DNA from: Winogradskyella ursingii
GTDB lineage: Bacteria; Bacteroidota; Bacteroidia; Flavobacteriales; Flavobacteriaceae
Assembly: GCF_013403975.1 (NCBI RefSeq)
Contig: NZ_JABFDH010000002.1
Location: 248,001 to 312,000 of the forward strand
Direction of reading: 5' to 3'
DNA length: 64,000 nucleotides
The notes under the pieces are model-generated. The model saw only the letters and a list, made by a program, of their open reading frames with translations. It was not told the DNA's origin and searched no databases. The number at the start of each line of letters is the position of its first letter. Within the stretch, counting starts at the first letter, position 1. Positions 27,472 through 37,437 of the stretch are shown one piece after another. The position numbers and the translations under genes were made by a program.

Positions 27472-30174
27472 CTATTTTAATTTTTTCTTTACCTCAACTT
27501 CTTGGAATGCTTCAATCACATCACCTATTGCGATATCATTGTAACCTTTAATTTGCATACCACAATCGTAGCCTTTAGAAACCTCTTTCACATCGTCTTT
27601 AAAGCGCTTTAATGCAGCAAGTTCTCCTGTATGCACCACTACACCGTCTCTAATAATTCGTATTCCCGAATTCCTAAAGATTTTACCACTCATTACCATA
27701 CATCCTGCAATATTACCGATTTTTGAAACTTTAAATATTTCCCTGATTTCGGCTGTACCCGTTACCTCTTCCTTAACTTCTGGAGATAACATGCCTTCCA
27801 TCGCGTCTTTAAGATCGTTGATAGCTGCATAGATAATTGAATAAGTTCTGATATCAATTTCCTCTTTATCAGCAATCATTCTTGCATTACCAACTGGTCT
27901 TACATTAAATCCTACGATAATTGCATCTGAAGCTGTCGCTAATAACACGTCGCTTTCAGTAATTGCACCAACACCTTTATGAATGATGTTTACTTGAATT
28001 TCTTCCGTAGATAATTTCTGGAAAGAATCTGTTAATGCCTCCACAGAACCATCCACATCACCTTTAAGAATAATATTCAATTCTTGGAAGTCACCTAAGG
28101 CGATACGTCTTCCAATCTCATCAAGTGTAATATGTCTTTGCGTTCTAACCGATTGCTCACGTTGTAATTGTGTACGTTTAGTCGCAATTTGTTTAGCTTC
28201 ACGTTCGTCTTCAAATACATTGAACTTATCACCAGCTTGAGGTGCACCATCCAAACCAAGAATAGATACTGGTGTAGCTGGACCAGCTGATTTTACATCG
28301 TTTCCTCGCTCATCTTGCATGGCTTTTACCTTACCGCTATTTTTCCCGGCCAAAACGTAATCACCTACTTTTAATGTACCTGCTTGAACTAAAATAGTAG
28401 AAACGTAACCTCTACCTTTATCTAAATAAGCCTCGACAACCGTTCCGCTTGCTGCTTTATTTGGATTTGCTTTCAGTTCTAATAATTCTGCTTCTAGCAA
28501 TACTTTTTCTAATAATTCTTTAATGCCAGTTCCAACTTTTGCAGAAATATCATGGGATTGAATTTTACCTCCCCAATCTTCTACTAAAAGGTTCATGCCT
28601 GCCAGCCCCTCTTTTACCTTTTCTGGGTTGGCATCTGGCTTATCTATTTTATTAATAGCGAATACAATAGGTACTCCTGCTGCTTGAGCATGCGATATGG
28701 CCTCCTTAGTTTGTGGCATTATAGCATCATCTGCGGCCACAACAATAATAGCAATATCCGTAACTTGCGCACCACGTGCACGCATTGCCGTAAAGGCCTC
28801 GTGACCAGGTGTATCTAAGAATGCAATTTTTTGACCGTTCTCTAATTCCACTCCATAAGCACCAATGTGCTGAGTAATACCTCCTGATTCACCAGCAATA
28901 ACGTTTTCTTCACGAATATAATCCAGTAATGAAGTTTTACCATGGTCTACGTGACCCATCACTGTTACAATTGGAGCACGTGGTTCTAAATCTTTTGGAT
29001 CGTCATCAGCTTCTTCGAATGACTCTTCGATATCTGCTTTAATAAATTCCACGTCATATCCAAATTCTTCTGCAACAATAGCTAAGGTTTCTGCATCGAG
29101 ACGCTGATTCATAGTTACCATCATACCCAAAGACATACATGCCGATATAACTTGAGTTACACCAACATCCATTAAGGTAGCCACCTCACTAACTGTTACA
29201 AATTCTGTAACCTTAAGCGTTTTACTTTCTGCCGCTGCAATCTCTTGATCAATTTCTGTTTGCTGACGATGTTGGTCTCGCTTTTCTCTACGATACTTCG
29301 CGCCTTTACCTTTATTAGATTTACCTTGAAGCTTTTCTAAAGTTTCGCGGATTTGCTTTTGAACATCTTCCTCGCTTGGTTCTTCTTTTACTGTACGACC
29401 TCGAGCAGGACCTCGTCCTCTATTTCCGCCACCACGTCTATTATCGTTACCTGATCCAGATTTTCCTGCGTCGGCACCACCTTTACTAATACGACGTCTT
29501 TTACGCTTGTTCTTATTATCTGTGTCAGTTTTTTCGTCTTTCTTTTTCTTAGGTTTCTTAAATTTTGAAAGATCGATTTTTTCACCAACTGGTTTTGGAC
29601 CAGAAAGTTTTTTGTACTGAGTTTTTAAAGTTGCTTCTGCTGGCCCTCCATCGTCATCTTCCTTAGCTAATTTTTCTTTTCTGCTTTCAACCTTTTTTGT
29701 TTCTTCTTCAATTTTGGTTTCTGGCTTCTTTTTTACGGGCGTTTCAGCTTTAGGTTCAGTCTTAGCTTCTTTTTTGTCTTCTACTACTGGCTTGGTGACT
29801 TCTTTTTCTTCAGCTTTTGGCTTTTCTTTATCAAGCTCAATTTTACCAACCTGTTTAGGTCCACTTAATTCAGCTTTAGCCTTAACAACTGCTTCTCTTT
29901 TAGCGTCTCTTTTTTGCTTCTCTTCAATTTCACGTTCACGCTGCTCACGAAGTTCTTCTTTTTCCTTGAGTTTCGCCTCGCTGACTTCTTGCGCTTTTTC
30001 ACGCTTAGATGCATCTGTCTGAAATTCATCAGATAGCGTATCGTAAACGTCTTGCGAAATTTTTGTATTGGGACTTTTCTCTATCTCTATGCCTTTGGAT
30101 TCTAAAAAATCTACTGCACGATCGAGAGAAATATTTAATTCCCTTAATACTTTATTTATTCTTGTTTGAGCCAT
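27472..30174 (-). CDS. infB: Translation initiation factor IF-2
   Basis: This 900-residue GTPase brings initiator tRNA to the ribosome. It has an N-terminal IF2_N module (about 1-55) and a long Lys/Glu/Pro-rich linker (about 60-310) with repeated KLSGPK-type segments and an Arg/Gly-rich patch ([15 protein letters not shown]). A second IF2_N-like module lies near 325-375. The G domain starts at [19 protein letters not shown] (about 400), with DTPGHEAF and NKIDK, and is followed by domains II-IV ending at [16 protein letters not shown]. It is the last gene of the rimP-nusA-infB operon, with a terminator immediately downstream. Confidence 0.98.
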   Translation of the reverse strand: MAQTRINKVLRELNISLDRAVDFLESKGIEIEKSPNTKISQDVYDTLSDEFQTDASKREKAQEVSEAKLKEKEELREQREREIEEKQKRDAKREAVVKAKAELSGPKQVGKIELDKEKPKAEEKEVTKPVVEDKKEAKTEPKAETPVKKKPETKIEEETKKVESRKEKLAKEDDDGGPAEATLKTQYKKLSGPKPVGEKIDLSKFKKPKKKKDEKTDTDNKNKRKRRRISKGGADAGKSGSGNDNRRGGGNRGRGPARGRTVKEEPSEEDVQKQIRETLEKLQGKSNKGKGAKYRREKRDQHRQQTEIDQEIAAAESKTLKVTEFVTVSEVATLMDVGVTQVISACMSLGMMVTMNQRLDAETLAIVAEEFGYDVEFIKADIEESFEEADDDPKDLEPRAPIVTVMGHVDHGKTSLLDYIREENVIAGESGGITQHIGAYGVELENGQKIAFLDTPGHEAFTAMRARGAQVTDIAIIVVAADDAIMPQTKEAISHAQAAGVPIVFAINKIDKPDANPEKVKEGLAGMNLLVEDWGGKIQSHDISAKVGTGIKELLEKVLLEAELLELKANPNKAASGTVVEAYLDKGRGYVSTILVQAGTLKVGDYVLAGKNSGKVKAMQDERGNDVKSAGPATPVSILGLDGAPQAGDKFNVFEDEREAKQIATKRTQLQREQSVRTQRHITLDEIGRRIALGDFQELNIILKGDVDGSVEALTDSFQKLSTEEIQVNIIHKGVGAITESDVLLATASDAIIVGFNVRPVGNARMIADKEEIDIRTYSIIYAAINDLKDAMEGMLSPEVKEEVTGTAEIREIFKVSKIGNIAGCMVMSGKIFRNSGIRIIRDGVVVHTGELAALKRFKDDVKEVSKGYDCGMQIKGYNDIAIGDVIEAFQEVEVKKKLK

Positions 30175-30267
30175 AAATTGCCTGTAATATAACTTAAATA
30201 TATGTGATACCTATTCAACTTCAAAATGATGACTGAAAATCATATTGAAAATTTGATTTAGGTATTA

Positions 30268-31500
30268 TTATTCTTCAAATTCTTCTCTAAGAATTCTTAT
30301 AACATCTAAAATTGTTTCTTCTTCTAAATCAGTACGTTTCACCAAATCTACAACATCCTGCTCCAAGATACTTTTTGCAGTGTCAAGACCAGCTTTGCTA
30401 AATTCTTCAATTACCCAACCTTCAATCTCATCTGAGAATTCCTTTAATTCTACATCTTCCTCTGCACCTTCTCTAAAGACATCAATTTCATAACCTGTTA
30501 GTTGACCAGCCAAACGAATATTGTGACCTCCTCTACCAATGGCTTTTGAAACTTCTTCTGGTTTTAGCAGTACCTCTGCACGCATATTCTCTTCATCTAA
30601 TTTTAACGAAGTGACACGTGCTGGACTTAATGCTCTAGTTACAAATAGTTGAATATTATTGGTGTAATTAATCACATCAATATTTTCATTACCTAACTCA
30701 CGAACTATTCCGTGGATACGCGATCCCTTCATACCAACACAAGCTCCAACAGGGTCAATTCTATCATCGTAAGAATCTACTGCTACTTTTGCTTTTTCTC
30801 CCGGTATACGCACTACCTTCTTAACAGTAATTAACCCATCAAAAACCTCGGGAATTTCCTGTTCAAATAATTTTTCCAAGAATAAAGGTGATGTTCTGGA
30901 CATGATGATTGCCGGCTTACTTCCTTTTAATTCTACACTTTCAATAATACCTCTTACATTTTCACCTTTACGGAAAAAATCTGAAGGAATTTGCCTGTCC
31001 TTCGGGAGGATGATTTCATTACCATCATCGTCCAAAAGAATGATTGCTCTATGACGAATATGATGAACTTCGGCCGTATAAATTTCGCCTTCTAATTCCT
31101 TAAAGTGCTTGTATATGTTTGTATTGTCGTGTTCATGAATTTTAGAAATTAGGTTTTGTCTCAATGCTAAAATTGAACGCCTTCCTAAATCTATCAATTT
31201 TACTTCTTCTGCAACGTCTTCTCCTACCTCAAAATCTGGTTCAATTTTTTGTGCTTCAGATAACGCTATCTCTTGGTTCGGTTCTTCCACCTCACCGTCT
31301 GCAACAACGATTCTGTTTCTCCAAATCTCCAAATCACCTTTATCTGGATTGATGATAATATCAAAGTTATCATCATCACCGTATTTTTTCTTTAATGCAC
31401 TACGCAACACATCTTCGAGAATCGCCATTAGGGTGACTCTATCTATTAACTTATCGTCTTTAAATTCCGAAAATGACTCAATTAACGCTACATTTTCCAT
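30268..31500 (-). CDS. nusA: Transcription termination/antitermination factor NusA
   Basis: This 410-residue RNA polymerase-associated factor contains an N-terminal polymerase-binding domain (about 1-130), an S1 domain (about 135-205) and two KH domains (about 205-350, with VGACVGMKGSRI and AIGRGGHNIRLAGQLTGYEID). The C-terminus is short and acidic (EETILDVIRILREEFEE) without the repeated acidic domains of E. coli NusA. It sits between rimP (12-nt gap) and infB (93-nt gap) in the classical order. NusA autoregulation through leader terminators is known in E. coli, and this operon also has a leader hairpin. Confidence 0.97.
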   Translation of the reverse strand: MENVALIESFSEFKDDKLIDRVTLMAILEDVLRSALKKKYGDDDNFDIIINPDKGDLEIWRNRIVVADGEVEEPNQEIALSEAQKIEPDFEVGEDVAEEVKLIDLGRRSILALRQNLISKIHEHDNTNIYKHFKELEGEIYTAEVHHIRHRAIILLDDDGNEIILPKDRQIPSDFFRKGENVRGIIESVELKGSKPAIIMSRTSPLFLEKLFEQEIPEVFDGLITVKKVVRIPGEKAKVAVDSYDDRIDPVGACVGMKGSRIHGIVRELGNENIDVINYTNNIQLFVTRALSPARVTSLKLDEENMRAEVLLKPEEVSKAIGRGGHNIRLAGQLTGYEIDVFREGAEEDVELKEFSDEIEGWVIEEFSKAGLDTAKSILEQDVVDLVKRTDLEEETILDVIRILREEFEE

Positions 31501-31512
31501 AATTGATATGAA

Positions 31513-31977
31513 TTAAAATTTAATTTTAACTTTTGCTTCTTTAATATTGTTAAAAGCCACTGCGACTTCCTTATTTACTGTTACTTTTCCCTTACCTACT
31601 GGTTTTGGCTCTCTAGTTTTCCACTTTAAAACAACACCATCTTCTGTTACCTCGCCAAGCTTTCCTTCTAAATTTTCTCCATCATTGGTTTTTACCTCCA
31701 TATCTCTACCAATGTGCTTGTTATACTGCCTTGGCAAAACCAATGGTGTAGTGGCACCTGAGGACAAAACTTCGAGAGAAAAATCATGCTCATCCCGATC
31801 GATATTATGCTCAATGGCTCTGCTTATAAAAATGCAATCTTCTACCAAAACTCCTTTATCTCCGTCGATTATAATTTTGATAGCATTATCTGGTGAAAAG
31901 CTAAAATCTATAAGAAACAAATCTGGTCTTTCATCCAGTGCTTTCTGCAATAAATCCTCTACTGTATTCCTTAACAT
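31513..31977 (-). CDS. rimP: Ribosome maturation factor RimP
   Basis: This 154-residue assembly factor for the 30S subunit has an N-terminal alpha/beta domain (about 1-80; ending DFSLEVLSSGATTPLVLPRQY, which matches the conserved EVSSPGxxRPL-type motif in a modified form). A C-terminal SH3-like domain follows (about 85-154, starting GRDMEVKTNDGENLEGKL). In this lineage the usual SPG is replaced by SGA. It is the first gene of the operon, and its ATG lies 15 nt after a leader hairpin. Confidence 0.93.
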   Translation of the reverse strand: MLRNTVEDLLQKALDERPDLFLIDFSFSPDNAIKIIIDGDKGVLVEDCIFISRAIEHNIDRDEHDFSLEVLSSGATTPLVLPRQYNKHIGRDMEVKTNDGENLEGKLGEVTEDGVVLKWKTREPKPVGKGKVTVNKEVAVAFNNIKEAKVKIKF

Positions 31978-31992
31978 TTTTTAGTATAAAAA

Positions 31993-32013
31993 GAGGGGAC
32001 TTTTAGTCCCCTC
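31993..32013 (-). promoter_or_regulatory. Terminator-like hairpin (possible attenuator) in the rimP-nusA-infB leader
   Basis: Minus-strand GAGGGGAC-TAAAA-GTCCCCTC, an 8-bp stem with six G-C pairs, is followed directly by TTTTTATA and then the rimP ATG 15 nt later. Promoter elements lie about 30-60 nt upstream, so this hairpin is transcribed before rimP. It has the form of an intrinsic terminator within the leader. Confidence 0.7.
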
Positions 32014-32041
32014 GTCTATTTAATTTTCGTAAACAACGGTG

Positions 32042-32073
32042 CAAATATACAACATTTTAATTTATTCTCCCAA
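32042..32073 (-). promoter_or_regulatory. Promoter of rimP-nusA-infB
   Basis: On the minus strand TTG (32073-32071), a 21-nt spacer and TATATTTG followed by C fit the Bacteroidota consensus TTG-N17..23-TAnnTTTG. The predicted start, near 32037, gives a leader of about 60 nt carrying the hairpin at 31993-32013. Confidence 0.7.
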
Positions 32074-32131
32074 GCTTACTAAAGTGGAATTATTTTATTA
32101 ACTTTAATAGGCAATCTCAAAATCTATAAAC

Positions 32132-32956
32132 ATGCATAAAATTTTAGTCCCGACTGATTTCTCAGAACAAGCAGACAACGCCTTAAAAGTTGCCGCAATG
32201 CTCGCTAAAAAGCATAATGCAGAAATCTATTTGTTGCACATGATGGAAATACCAATGCAGCAGATAGACCCGATAAATGCGCATAGCGACGTGCCCGAAG
32301 CTTTATTTTTTATGAAATTGGCACACAAAAGATTTGAGGATTTAATGTCTAGTGATTTTCTCGAAGGCATTACAGTTCACGAAACCGTAAAAGCAGATAT
32401 CACTTTTAATGAGATCAAAGAAACTTGCAAGGAATTTGATATTGATTTAATTGTGATGGGCTCACACGGTGCTTCTGGATTAAAGGAAATGTTTATTGGT
32501 TCTAATGCTGAAAAGGTCGTACGGACATCAGATGTACCAGTTCTAGTTATTAAAAATGAGCATAAGACTTTTGATATTTCAAAATTTGTATTTGCCTCGG
32601 ATTTTCAAAATGATAATAAAGAAACCTATTTGCAAGCGGTGAAATTTGCTAAAATGTTTGGTTCAAAAATTCACTTACTTATGGTGAACACTGCCAATAA
32701 CTTTCTCACAAGTTACGATGCAATGGCGAGGATTAACGATTTTATTTCAGGACAGGATTTTAAAAATTATACCATTACCATCCACAACGATCTAAGTGTG
32801 GAGCAAGGTATCCTTAATTTTTCTTCGGAAATTGATGCAGATTTAATTGGTATAAGCACACATGGACGACAAGGAATTGCCCACTTTTTTAACAGTAGTA
32901 TCAGTGAAGACCTTGTGAACCATGCGTCCCGCCCAGTTATTACCTTTAAAATTTAA
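32132..32956 (+). CDS. Tandem universal stress protein (UspA family)
   Basis: The protein has 274 residues made of two Usp domains (about 1-144 and 150-274). The first starts MHKILVPTDFSEQADNAL and has the nucleotide-binding signature GSHGASGLKEMFIGSNAEKV (G-x2-G-x9-G-S). In the second, STHGRQGIAHFFNSSISE has Asn where the second glycine is expected, so that half may bind ATP weakly or not at all. It is cytoplasmic, with a role in stress physiology not further defined. It is monocistronic, divergent from the rimP operon, with a bidirectional terminator downstream. Confidence 0.93.
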   Translation: MHKILVPTDFSEQADNALKVAAMLAKKHNAEIYLLHMMEIPMQQIDPINAHSDVPEALFFMKLAHKRFEDLMSSDFLEGITVHETVKADITFNEIKETCKEFDIDLIVMGSHGASGLKEMFIGSNAEKVVRTSDVPVLVIKNEHKTFDISKFVFASDFQNDNKETYLQAVKFAKMFGSKIHLLMVNTANNFLTSYDAMARINDFISGQDFKNYTITIHNDLSVEQGILNFSSEIDADLIGISTHGRQGIAHFFNSSISEDLVNHASRPVITFKI

Positions 32957-33029
32957 ACTTATATCCTATGCATAAAAAAATCCTCATTCTTAAAAAACAA
33001 GGATTACAAATTCTATTGGCGCATTAGGC

Positions 33030-33055
33030 ATCACGTTGACTTCGCTCAACATGAT
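33030..33055. repeat. Extragenic palindrome between usp and tRNA-Gln
   Basis: ATCACGTTGA and TCAACATGAT form a near-perfect inverted repeat (one mismatch) around CTTCGC. It looks like a dispersed extragenic palindrome. The rest of the 394-nt gene-free stretch 32957-33350 holds only the terminator, tRNA-Gln and its promoter. Confidence 0.5.
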
Positions 33056-33087
33056 CGTATTGACACAACCATCAAAATATTAAAATT

Positions 33088-33124
33088 AAAAATCCCAATC
33101 AAGTTAATGAAAGGGATTTTTTTT
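33088..33124. terminator. Bidirectional terminator of usp and tRNA-Gln
   Basis: AAAAATCCC and GGGATTTTT form a 9-bp stem around a 16-nt loop, with a T-run on the plus side and an A/T-rich flank on the other. On the minus strand it directly follows the tRNA 3' end. Confidence 0.75.
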
Positions 33125-33125
33125 G

Positions 33126-33198
33126 TTGGCCCACTAGGTCTCGAACCTAGACTCTTTGGTACCAAAAACCAACGTGTTACCAGTTACACCATAGGCCA
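33126..33198 (-). tRNA. tRNA-Gln (anticodon TTG)
   Basis: A complete 73-nt cloverleaf is present on the minus strand. The 7-bp acceptor stem is TGGCCTA/TGGGCCA, the D arm is GTGT/ACAC with the loop containing GG, and the anticodon stem is TTGGT/ACCAA. The loop TTTTGGT gives anticodon TTG. The T arm is CTAGG TTCGAGA CCTAG, with discriminator A. CCA is not encoded. Confidence 0.96.
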
Positions 33199-33218
33199 AT
33201 CTCTAAAAATTGAGAGTG

Positions 33219-33249
33219 CAAATTTAGAACAAACTTTTATTTCGACAAA
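33219..33249 (-). promoter_or_regulatory. Promoter of tRNA-Gln
   Basis: Minus-strand TTTG, a 19-nt spacer and TAAATTTG followed by C fit the Bacteroidota promoter consensus fully. The -7 element ends 20 nt before the tRNA 5' end. Confidence 0.8.
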
Positions 33250-33350
33250 AAAAAATAGCAAAATAATTGAAATTACTTAACGTTAACTTAAAAACTTAGG
33301 CGTTATCGTAATAATTAGTAAATTCGCCAGCATTATTATACAAGGTTTTC

Positions 33351-36300
33351 ATGGCAGATTTTAACTTTAAGAAGTGGAATACCATCTTGGGATGGTTTGT
33401 TTTTGTGATAGCACTAATCACATATGCGCTAACAGTTGAACCAACTGTAAGTTACTGGGATGCTGGGGAATATATTCTAACATCTTCAAAATTACAAGTT
33501 GGCCACCCACCTGGAGCTCCACTTTTTCAGATGTTAGGTGCTTTCTTTTCAATCTTTACTTTTGGCAACAAGGAATATATTGGCATGATGATGAACATGA
33601 TGAGTGCCGTAGCCAGTGCATTTACCATTCTGTTTATGTTTTGGACCATCACCTTACTACTTATTAAAATGGTGAAGTACAAAAAAGATTCAAATGTAAA
33701 TAAAGCGTACGCTATTCTAGGAAGTGCGTTGGTTGGCTGTTTAGCATTTACATTTACAGACTCATTTTGGTTTAATGCGGTCGAAACCGAAGTTTATGCC
33801 ATGGCAACATTAATTATGGCGATTATGTTCTATCTCGCGTTGCGTTGGGAACAAGATATGCATAAGCCACGAGGCAATCGATGGCTTATTTTAATTGCTT
33901 TTGTTATTGGTTTATCTTTTGGTGTTCACTTTATGGGACTGCTAACAATTCCTGCAATTGGTCTCATTTATTATTTTAAGAACTACAAAGAAATCACGGT
34001 TAAGAACTTTATAATTGCCAACATAGCTTCAGCTGCTATTCTACTTTTCATATTTAAACTTTTATTGCCATCTACCTTAAAACTATTTGGTTATTTAGAA
34101 GTGTTTTTTGTAAATTCCATCGGGTTGCCGTTTAATTCCGGAACAATCATAGCAGGCTTGTTAGTAATTGCTTTGTTTTATTTTGGCCTTAATTATACAC
34201 GTAAGAAGAACTATAAACATATCAACACTTTAGTCCTTAGTTTAATGTTTATTTTTATTGGTTTTTCATCATGGATGATGTTGCCAATAAGAGCTAACGC
34301 ACATGTGATTATTAATGAAAATGATCCTTCTGATGCACGTGAACTTTTGGCTTATTACAACTTAGAACAATATCCAGAAACCCATTTGTTTTACGGCCCA
34401 CAGTTTACCGAAGTCTATTCGGGTCAAGACGAGGACAATCCCTATGTTGACGATAAGAAAAACTACGAAAGAGACGAAGAATTAGGGAAATACGTTATTC
34501 TAAACGATTGGGAAAACAGTAAGCAAAATTACAACCACGAGCATGCTTCCCTGTTGCCTAGAATGTGGAGTACTGAGCATGCCGAAAATTATATGATGTT
34601 TACTGGTCTTATAGATTTTAAACTAGATCCAAATTTTCAAAACAATGCCTATAGAGAGGCCCTTAACGCTGGACTCACTGAAGAGCAGGCCAGTCAATAT
34701 TCTGTTCAAGAAAAAAGGAGATTCGATAAAATAATCTCTGATTTTAGAATGCGTGTTGCCAATGGCGAAATTGATTACGAAGACTACGACCAATTTTTGA
34801 GACGTTATGGACAGCAATATTTTGAGGTAGAAAAACCTTCATTTATAGACAATTTGGCCTATATGTTTCAGTATCAATTTGGGTATATGTATTGGCGTTA
34901 TTTTATGTGGAATTTCGCCGGAAGACAAAATGACATCCAAGGTAAGTATGACGATTTTAATGGCAATTGGATTTCAGGAATTAATTTTATAGATGAATTA
35001 CACATAGGAGTAACCCAAGATAACCTTCCAACAGACGCAAAGGAAAACAAAGCTCGCAATACTTATTATTTTCTGCCATTACTATTGGGGCTTGTTGGAT
35101 TTTTCTTTTTACTAAAAGCCGATAAAAAACGCTTTTGGGTACTAGTGGTTTTCTTTTTACTAACGGGTTTAGCTATTCAGTTTTACACCAATGTCAGGCC
35201 TTTTGAACCTCGTGAGCGTGACTATTCCGTAGTGGGTTCATTTTATGTATTCTCAATATTTATTGGTTTTGGAGTGTATGCCATTTACGACCTTCTCAAA
35301 TCTAATATAAAATCAAAATTATTAGCACCAGCCATTACACTGGCCTGCATAATAATTGTGCCTGGTGTTTTGGCAGCAAACAATTGGGACGACCACGATC
35401 GTTCAGGAAAATACACGGCAAATGCCATGGCCCGTAAATATTTAGAGTCTTGTGCACCTAATGCCATATTGTTTACTATTGGAGACAACGACTCTTTTCC
35501 TTTGTGGTATTTACAAGAAATTGAAGGTGTAAGAACCGATGTCCGCGTGGTGAACACTAGCTTATTTCAAACAGCTTGGTATATTGACCAAATGAAGCGT
35601 AAAGCTTATGAGAGCGACCCTATTCCATCTCAACTTACACATGAGCAATACAGAGATGGCACAAGAGATTTTATTATTTATCGTGAAATAAATGAGAAAA
35701 TCGCCAATGACACCTTAGATATCGGGTCGTTTATGGATTTTATCACGAGCGATAAGCCTAACACCAAATTTAAATTTGTAGTTGAAAAAAGTGGAGAGGA
35801 TCCAAGAGGTTATCCAAGTGGACTGTTAAATTCTAATTACTTTCCTACAAAAAACATAAGCATTCCAGTTAATAAAGAAAAAGTGTTACAAAATGGTATT
35901 GTTAAACCAGAGGATGCGGATAAAATTGAGGATAACATTTATGCTACAATTACTAGCAATTACATATATAAAAACCGCTTATTAATGCTAGATATCCTTG
36001 CTAATAATAATTGGGAACGTCCAATTTACTTCACAGGTGGAGCATTTGGAAATGAGGATTATATTTGGCTCAAAGACTATTTACAGTTAGACGGTATGTG
36101 CTATAAATTAGTACCTATAAAAACACCTGTAGATAGAGCTAACCCTTACGATATGGGACGTGTTGATGCAGATTTGATGTACGAAAAAGTAATTGAATGG
36201 GATTGGGGCGGAACTGATGAAGATATCTATCACGATATTGAAACTAGACGCAATGGCATTACTTACAGAGGTAATTTAGCACGATTAATTGAGCAACTTA

Positions 36301-36755
36301 TTAACAACGACCAATTAGATAAAGCTGAAGAAATCGCTGACCTAGCAATGGAAAAAATGCCTGTGGATAAGTTTGGATATTACACATTATTAGAGCCATA
36401 CATCAGTGCATATTATGAAATAGGTAAAGTTGAAAAAGGTCGCCAACTTTTTAAGGATGTGTCCAAGAAATATCAAGAAAACCTGGTTTACTTCAGCAGT
36501 ATGTCTTTGAAAAATCAGAATGAATATATTGAGGAAATTTATCTAGACATTCAACGCTATCGTGCTCTAGTTGATGTATTAGTGATTTATGACGACAAGG
36601 AATTTGCCTTAGAAGAAACCAAAAAATTCAATGACTATTTAAGTTTGTTCGATCGATTATTGGGTCAGCCAGAACCAGAGGAAACGATAGTACCAGATGA
36701 TTTGGATATCAACGATTTTATTAATGATAGTGCTAACATTTCACCTGAACAATAG
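33351..36755 (+). CDS. DUF2723 (TMEM260-like) protein O-mannosyltransferase-type membrane protein
   Basis: This 1,134-residue protein has about a dozen or more helices in the first 330 residues and again at about 555-680, with a large soluble C-terminal part including a TPR-like helical end (about 960-1,080). The N-terminal EPTVSYWDAGEYILTSSKLQVG followed by HPPGAPL is the hallmark of DUF2723. This family includes human TMEM260, reported as an O-mannosyltransferase, and belongs to the GT-C fold. In Bacteroidota its sugar donor and targets are unproven; it may glycosylate exported proteins. It is followed after 6 nt by a polysaccharide deacetylase gene, evidently co-transcribed. Confidence 0.85.
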   Translation: MADFNFKKWNTILGWFVFVIALITYALTVEPTVSYWDAGEYILTSSKLQVGHPPGAPLFQMLGAFFSIFTFGNKEYIGMMMNMMSAVASAFTILFMFWTITLLLIKMVKYKKDSNVNKAYAILGSALVGCLAFTFTDSFWFNAVETEVYAMATLIMAIMFYLALRWEQDMHKPRGNRWLILIAFVIGLSFGVHFMGLLTIPAIGLIYYFKNYKEITVKNFIIANIASAAILLFIFKLLLPSTLKLFGYLEVFFVNSIGLPFNSGTIIAGLLVIALFYFGLNYTRKKNYKHINTLVLSLMFIFIGFSSWMMLPIRANAHVIINENDPSDARELLAYYNLEQYPETHLFYGPQFTEVYSGQDEDNPYVDDKKNYERDEELGKYVILNDWENSKQNYNHEHASLLPRMWSTEHAENYMMFTGLIDFKLDPNFQNNAYREALNAGLTEEQASQYSVQEKRRFDKIISDFRMRVANGEIDYEDYDQFLRRYGQQYFEVEKPSFIDNLAYMFQYQFGYMYWRYFMWNFAGRQNDIQGKYDDFNGNWISGINFIDELHIGVTQDNLPTDAKENKARNTYYFLPLLLGLVGFFFLLKADKKRFWVLVVFFLLTGLAIQFYTNVRPFEPRERDYSVVGSFYVFSIFIGFGVYAIYDLLKSNIKSKLLAPAITLACIIIVPGVLAANNWDDHDRSGKYTANAMARKYLESCAPNAILFTIGDNDSFPLWYLQEIEGVRTDVRVVNTSLFQTAWYIDQMKRKAYESDPIPSQLTHEQYRDGTRDFIIYREINEKIANDTLDIGSFMDFITSDKPNTKFKFVVEKSGEDPRGYPSGLLNSNYFPTKNISIPVNKEKVLQNGIVKPEDADKIEDNIYATITSNYIYKNRLLMLDILANNNWERPIYFTGGAFGNEDYIWLKDYLQLDGMCYKLVPIKTPVDRANPYDMGRVDADLMYEKVIEWDWGGTDEDIYHDIETRRNGITYRGNLARLIEQLINNDQLDKAEEIADLAMEKMPVDKFGYYTLLEPYISAYYEIGKVEKGRQLFKDVSKKYQENLVYFSSMSLKNQNEYIEEIYLDIQRYRALVDVLVIYDDKEFALEETKKFNDYLSLFDRLLGQPEPEETIVPDDLDINDFINDSANISPEQ

Positions 36756-36761
36756 ACATAG

Positions 36762-37436
36762 ATGCAAATTATTCCGGCAAAGACACCTGGGTTTGTAAAG
36801 ACACTCTTCCCTAACTTTGTATGGAACATCAACACAGATAAAAAAGAACTATATCTGACCTTTGACGATGGTCCAACACCTGAAATTACTGAATGGGTTT
36901 TAGACAATTTAAAAAGTTATAATGCTAAAGCCACTTTTTTCTGTATTGGTAATAATATCGAAAAGCATCCCGCTATTTTTCAAAAAATCATAGATGAAGG
37001 ACATACGGTTGGTAATCATACCTACAACCATTTAAAAGGTTGGAAACATAAGACCAAAAATTATGTTGAAGATGTTGTTAAATCGCAAGATTTGATGAAT
37101 TCCCTATTCATTAATCGTAATTCTTCAATCACAAACCTTTTTCGTCCTCCCTATGGCAAATTTAAAAGCAACCAGAGTAAAAAAATAATGGAGTTGGGAT
37201 ATCGCATCATATTATGGGATGTACTTTCCTACGATTGGGATAAAACAGTTAGTGAAAAATCTTGTCTGGAAAACGTAACCTCAGCTGCCAAGGAGGGTAG
37301 TATCGTTGTGTTTCATGATAGTTTAAAAGCATCACGAAGTTTAAAATATACTTTACCGAAAGTTTTAGAATATTATAATGAAAGAGGATTTGAGTTCAAA
37401 AGTTTAAATGCTCATCATTTTAAAAACAATTTATAG
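36762..37436 (+). CDS. Polysaccharide deacetylase (NodB/CE4) family protein
   Basis: The protein has 224 residues with a complete NodB fold. Motif 1 LTFDDGPTP carries the catalytic Asp and metal Asp, motif 2 GHTVGNHTYNH has the H-x3-H metal ligands, motif 3 RPPYGK, motif 4 LWDVLSYDWD and motif 5 VVFHDSLKA with the catalytic His. It has no signal peptide, so the substrate could be a cytoplasmic or lipid-linked sugar. The membrane-facing side and acetylated substrate cannot be inferred. It is co-transcribed with the DUF2723 gene. Confidence 0.9.
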   Translation: MQIIPAKTPGFVKTLFPNFVWNINTDKKELYLTFDDGPTPEITEWVLDNLKSYNAKATFFCIGNNIEKHPAIFQKIIDEGHTVGNHTYNHLKGWKHKTKNYVEDVVKSQDLMNSLFINRNSSITNLFRPPYGKFKSNQSKKIMELGYRIILWDVLSYDWDKTVSEKSCLENVTSAAKEGSIVVFHDSLKASRSLKYTLPKVLEYYNERGFEFKSLNAHHFKNNL

Positions 37437-37437
37437 G

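Noticed and set aside
29714..30022. 102-codon Ser/Leu-rich frame opposite infB
   Set aside because: It is the antisense shadow of the Lys/Glu-rich IF-2 linker; such linkers routinely give long Ser/Leu/Phe antisense frames.
31547..31984. 145-codon plus-strand frame opposite rimP
   Set aside because: Lies fully antisense to a well-supported gene, with shadow-like Ser/Thr/Lys composition and no domain.
33277..33286. TTAACGTTAA palindrome upstream of the DUF2723 gene
   Set aside because: Only ten bases of A/T-rich symmetry with no flanking extension; expected by chance in this composition.
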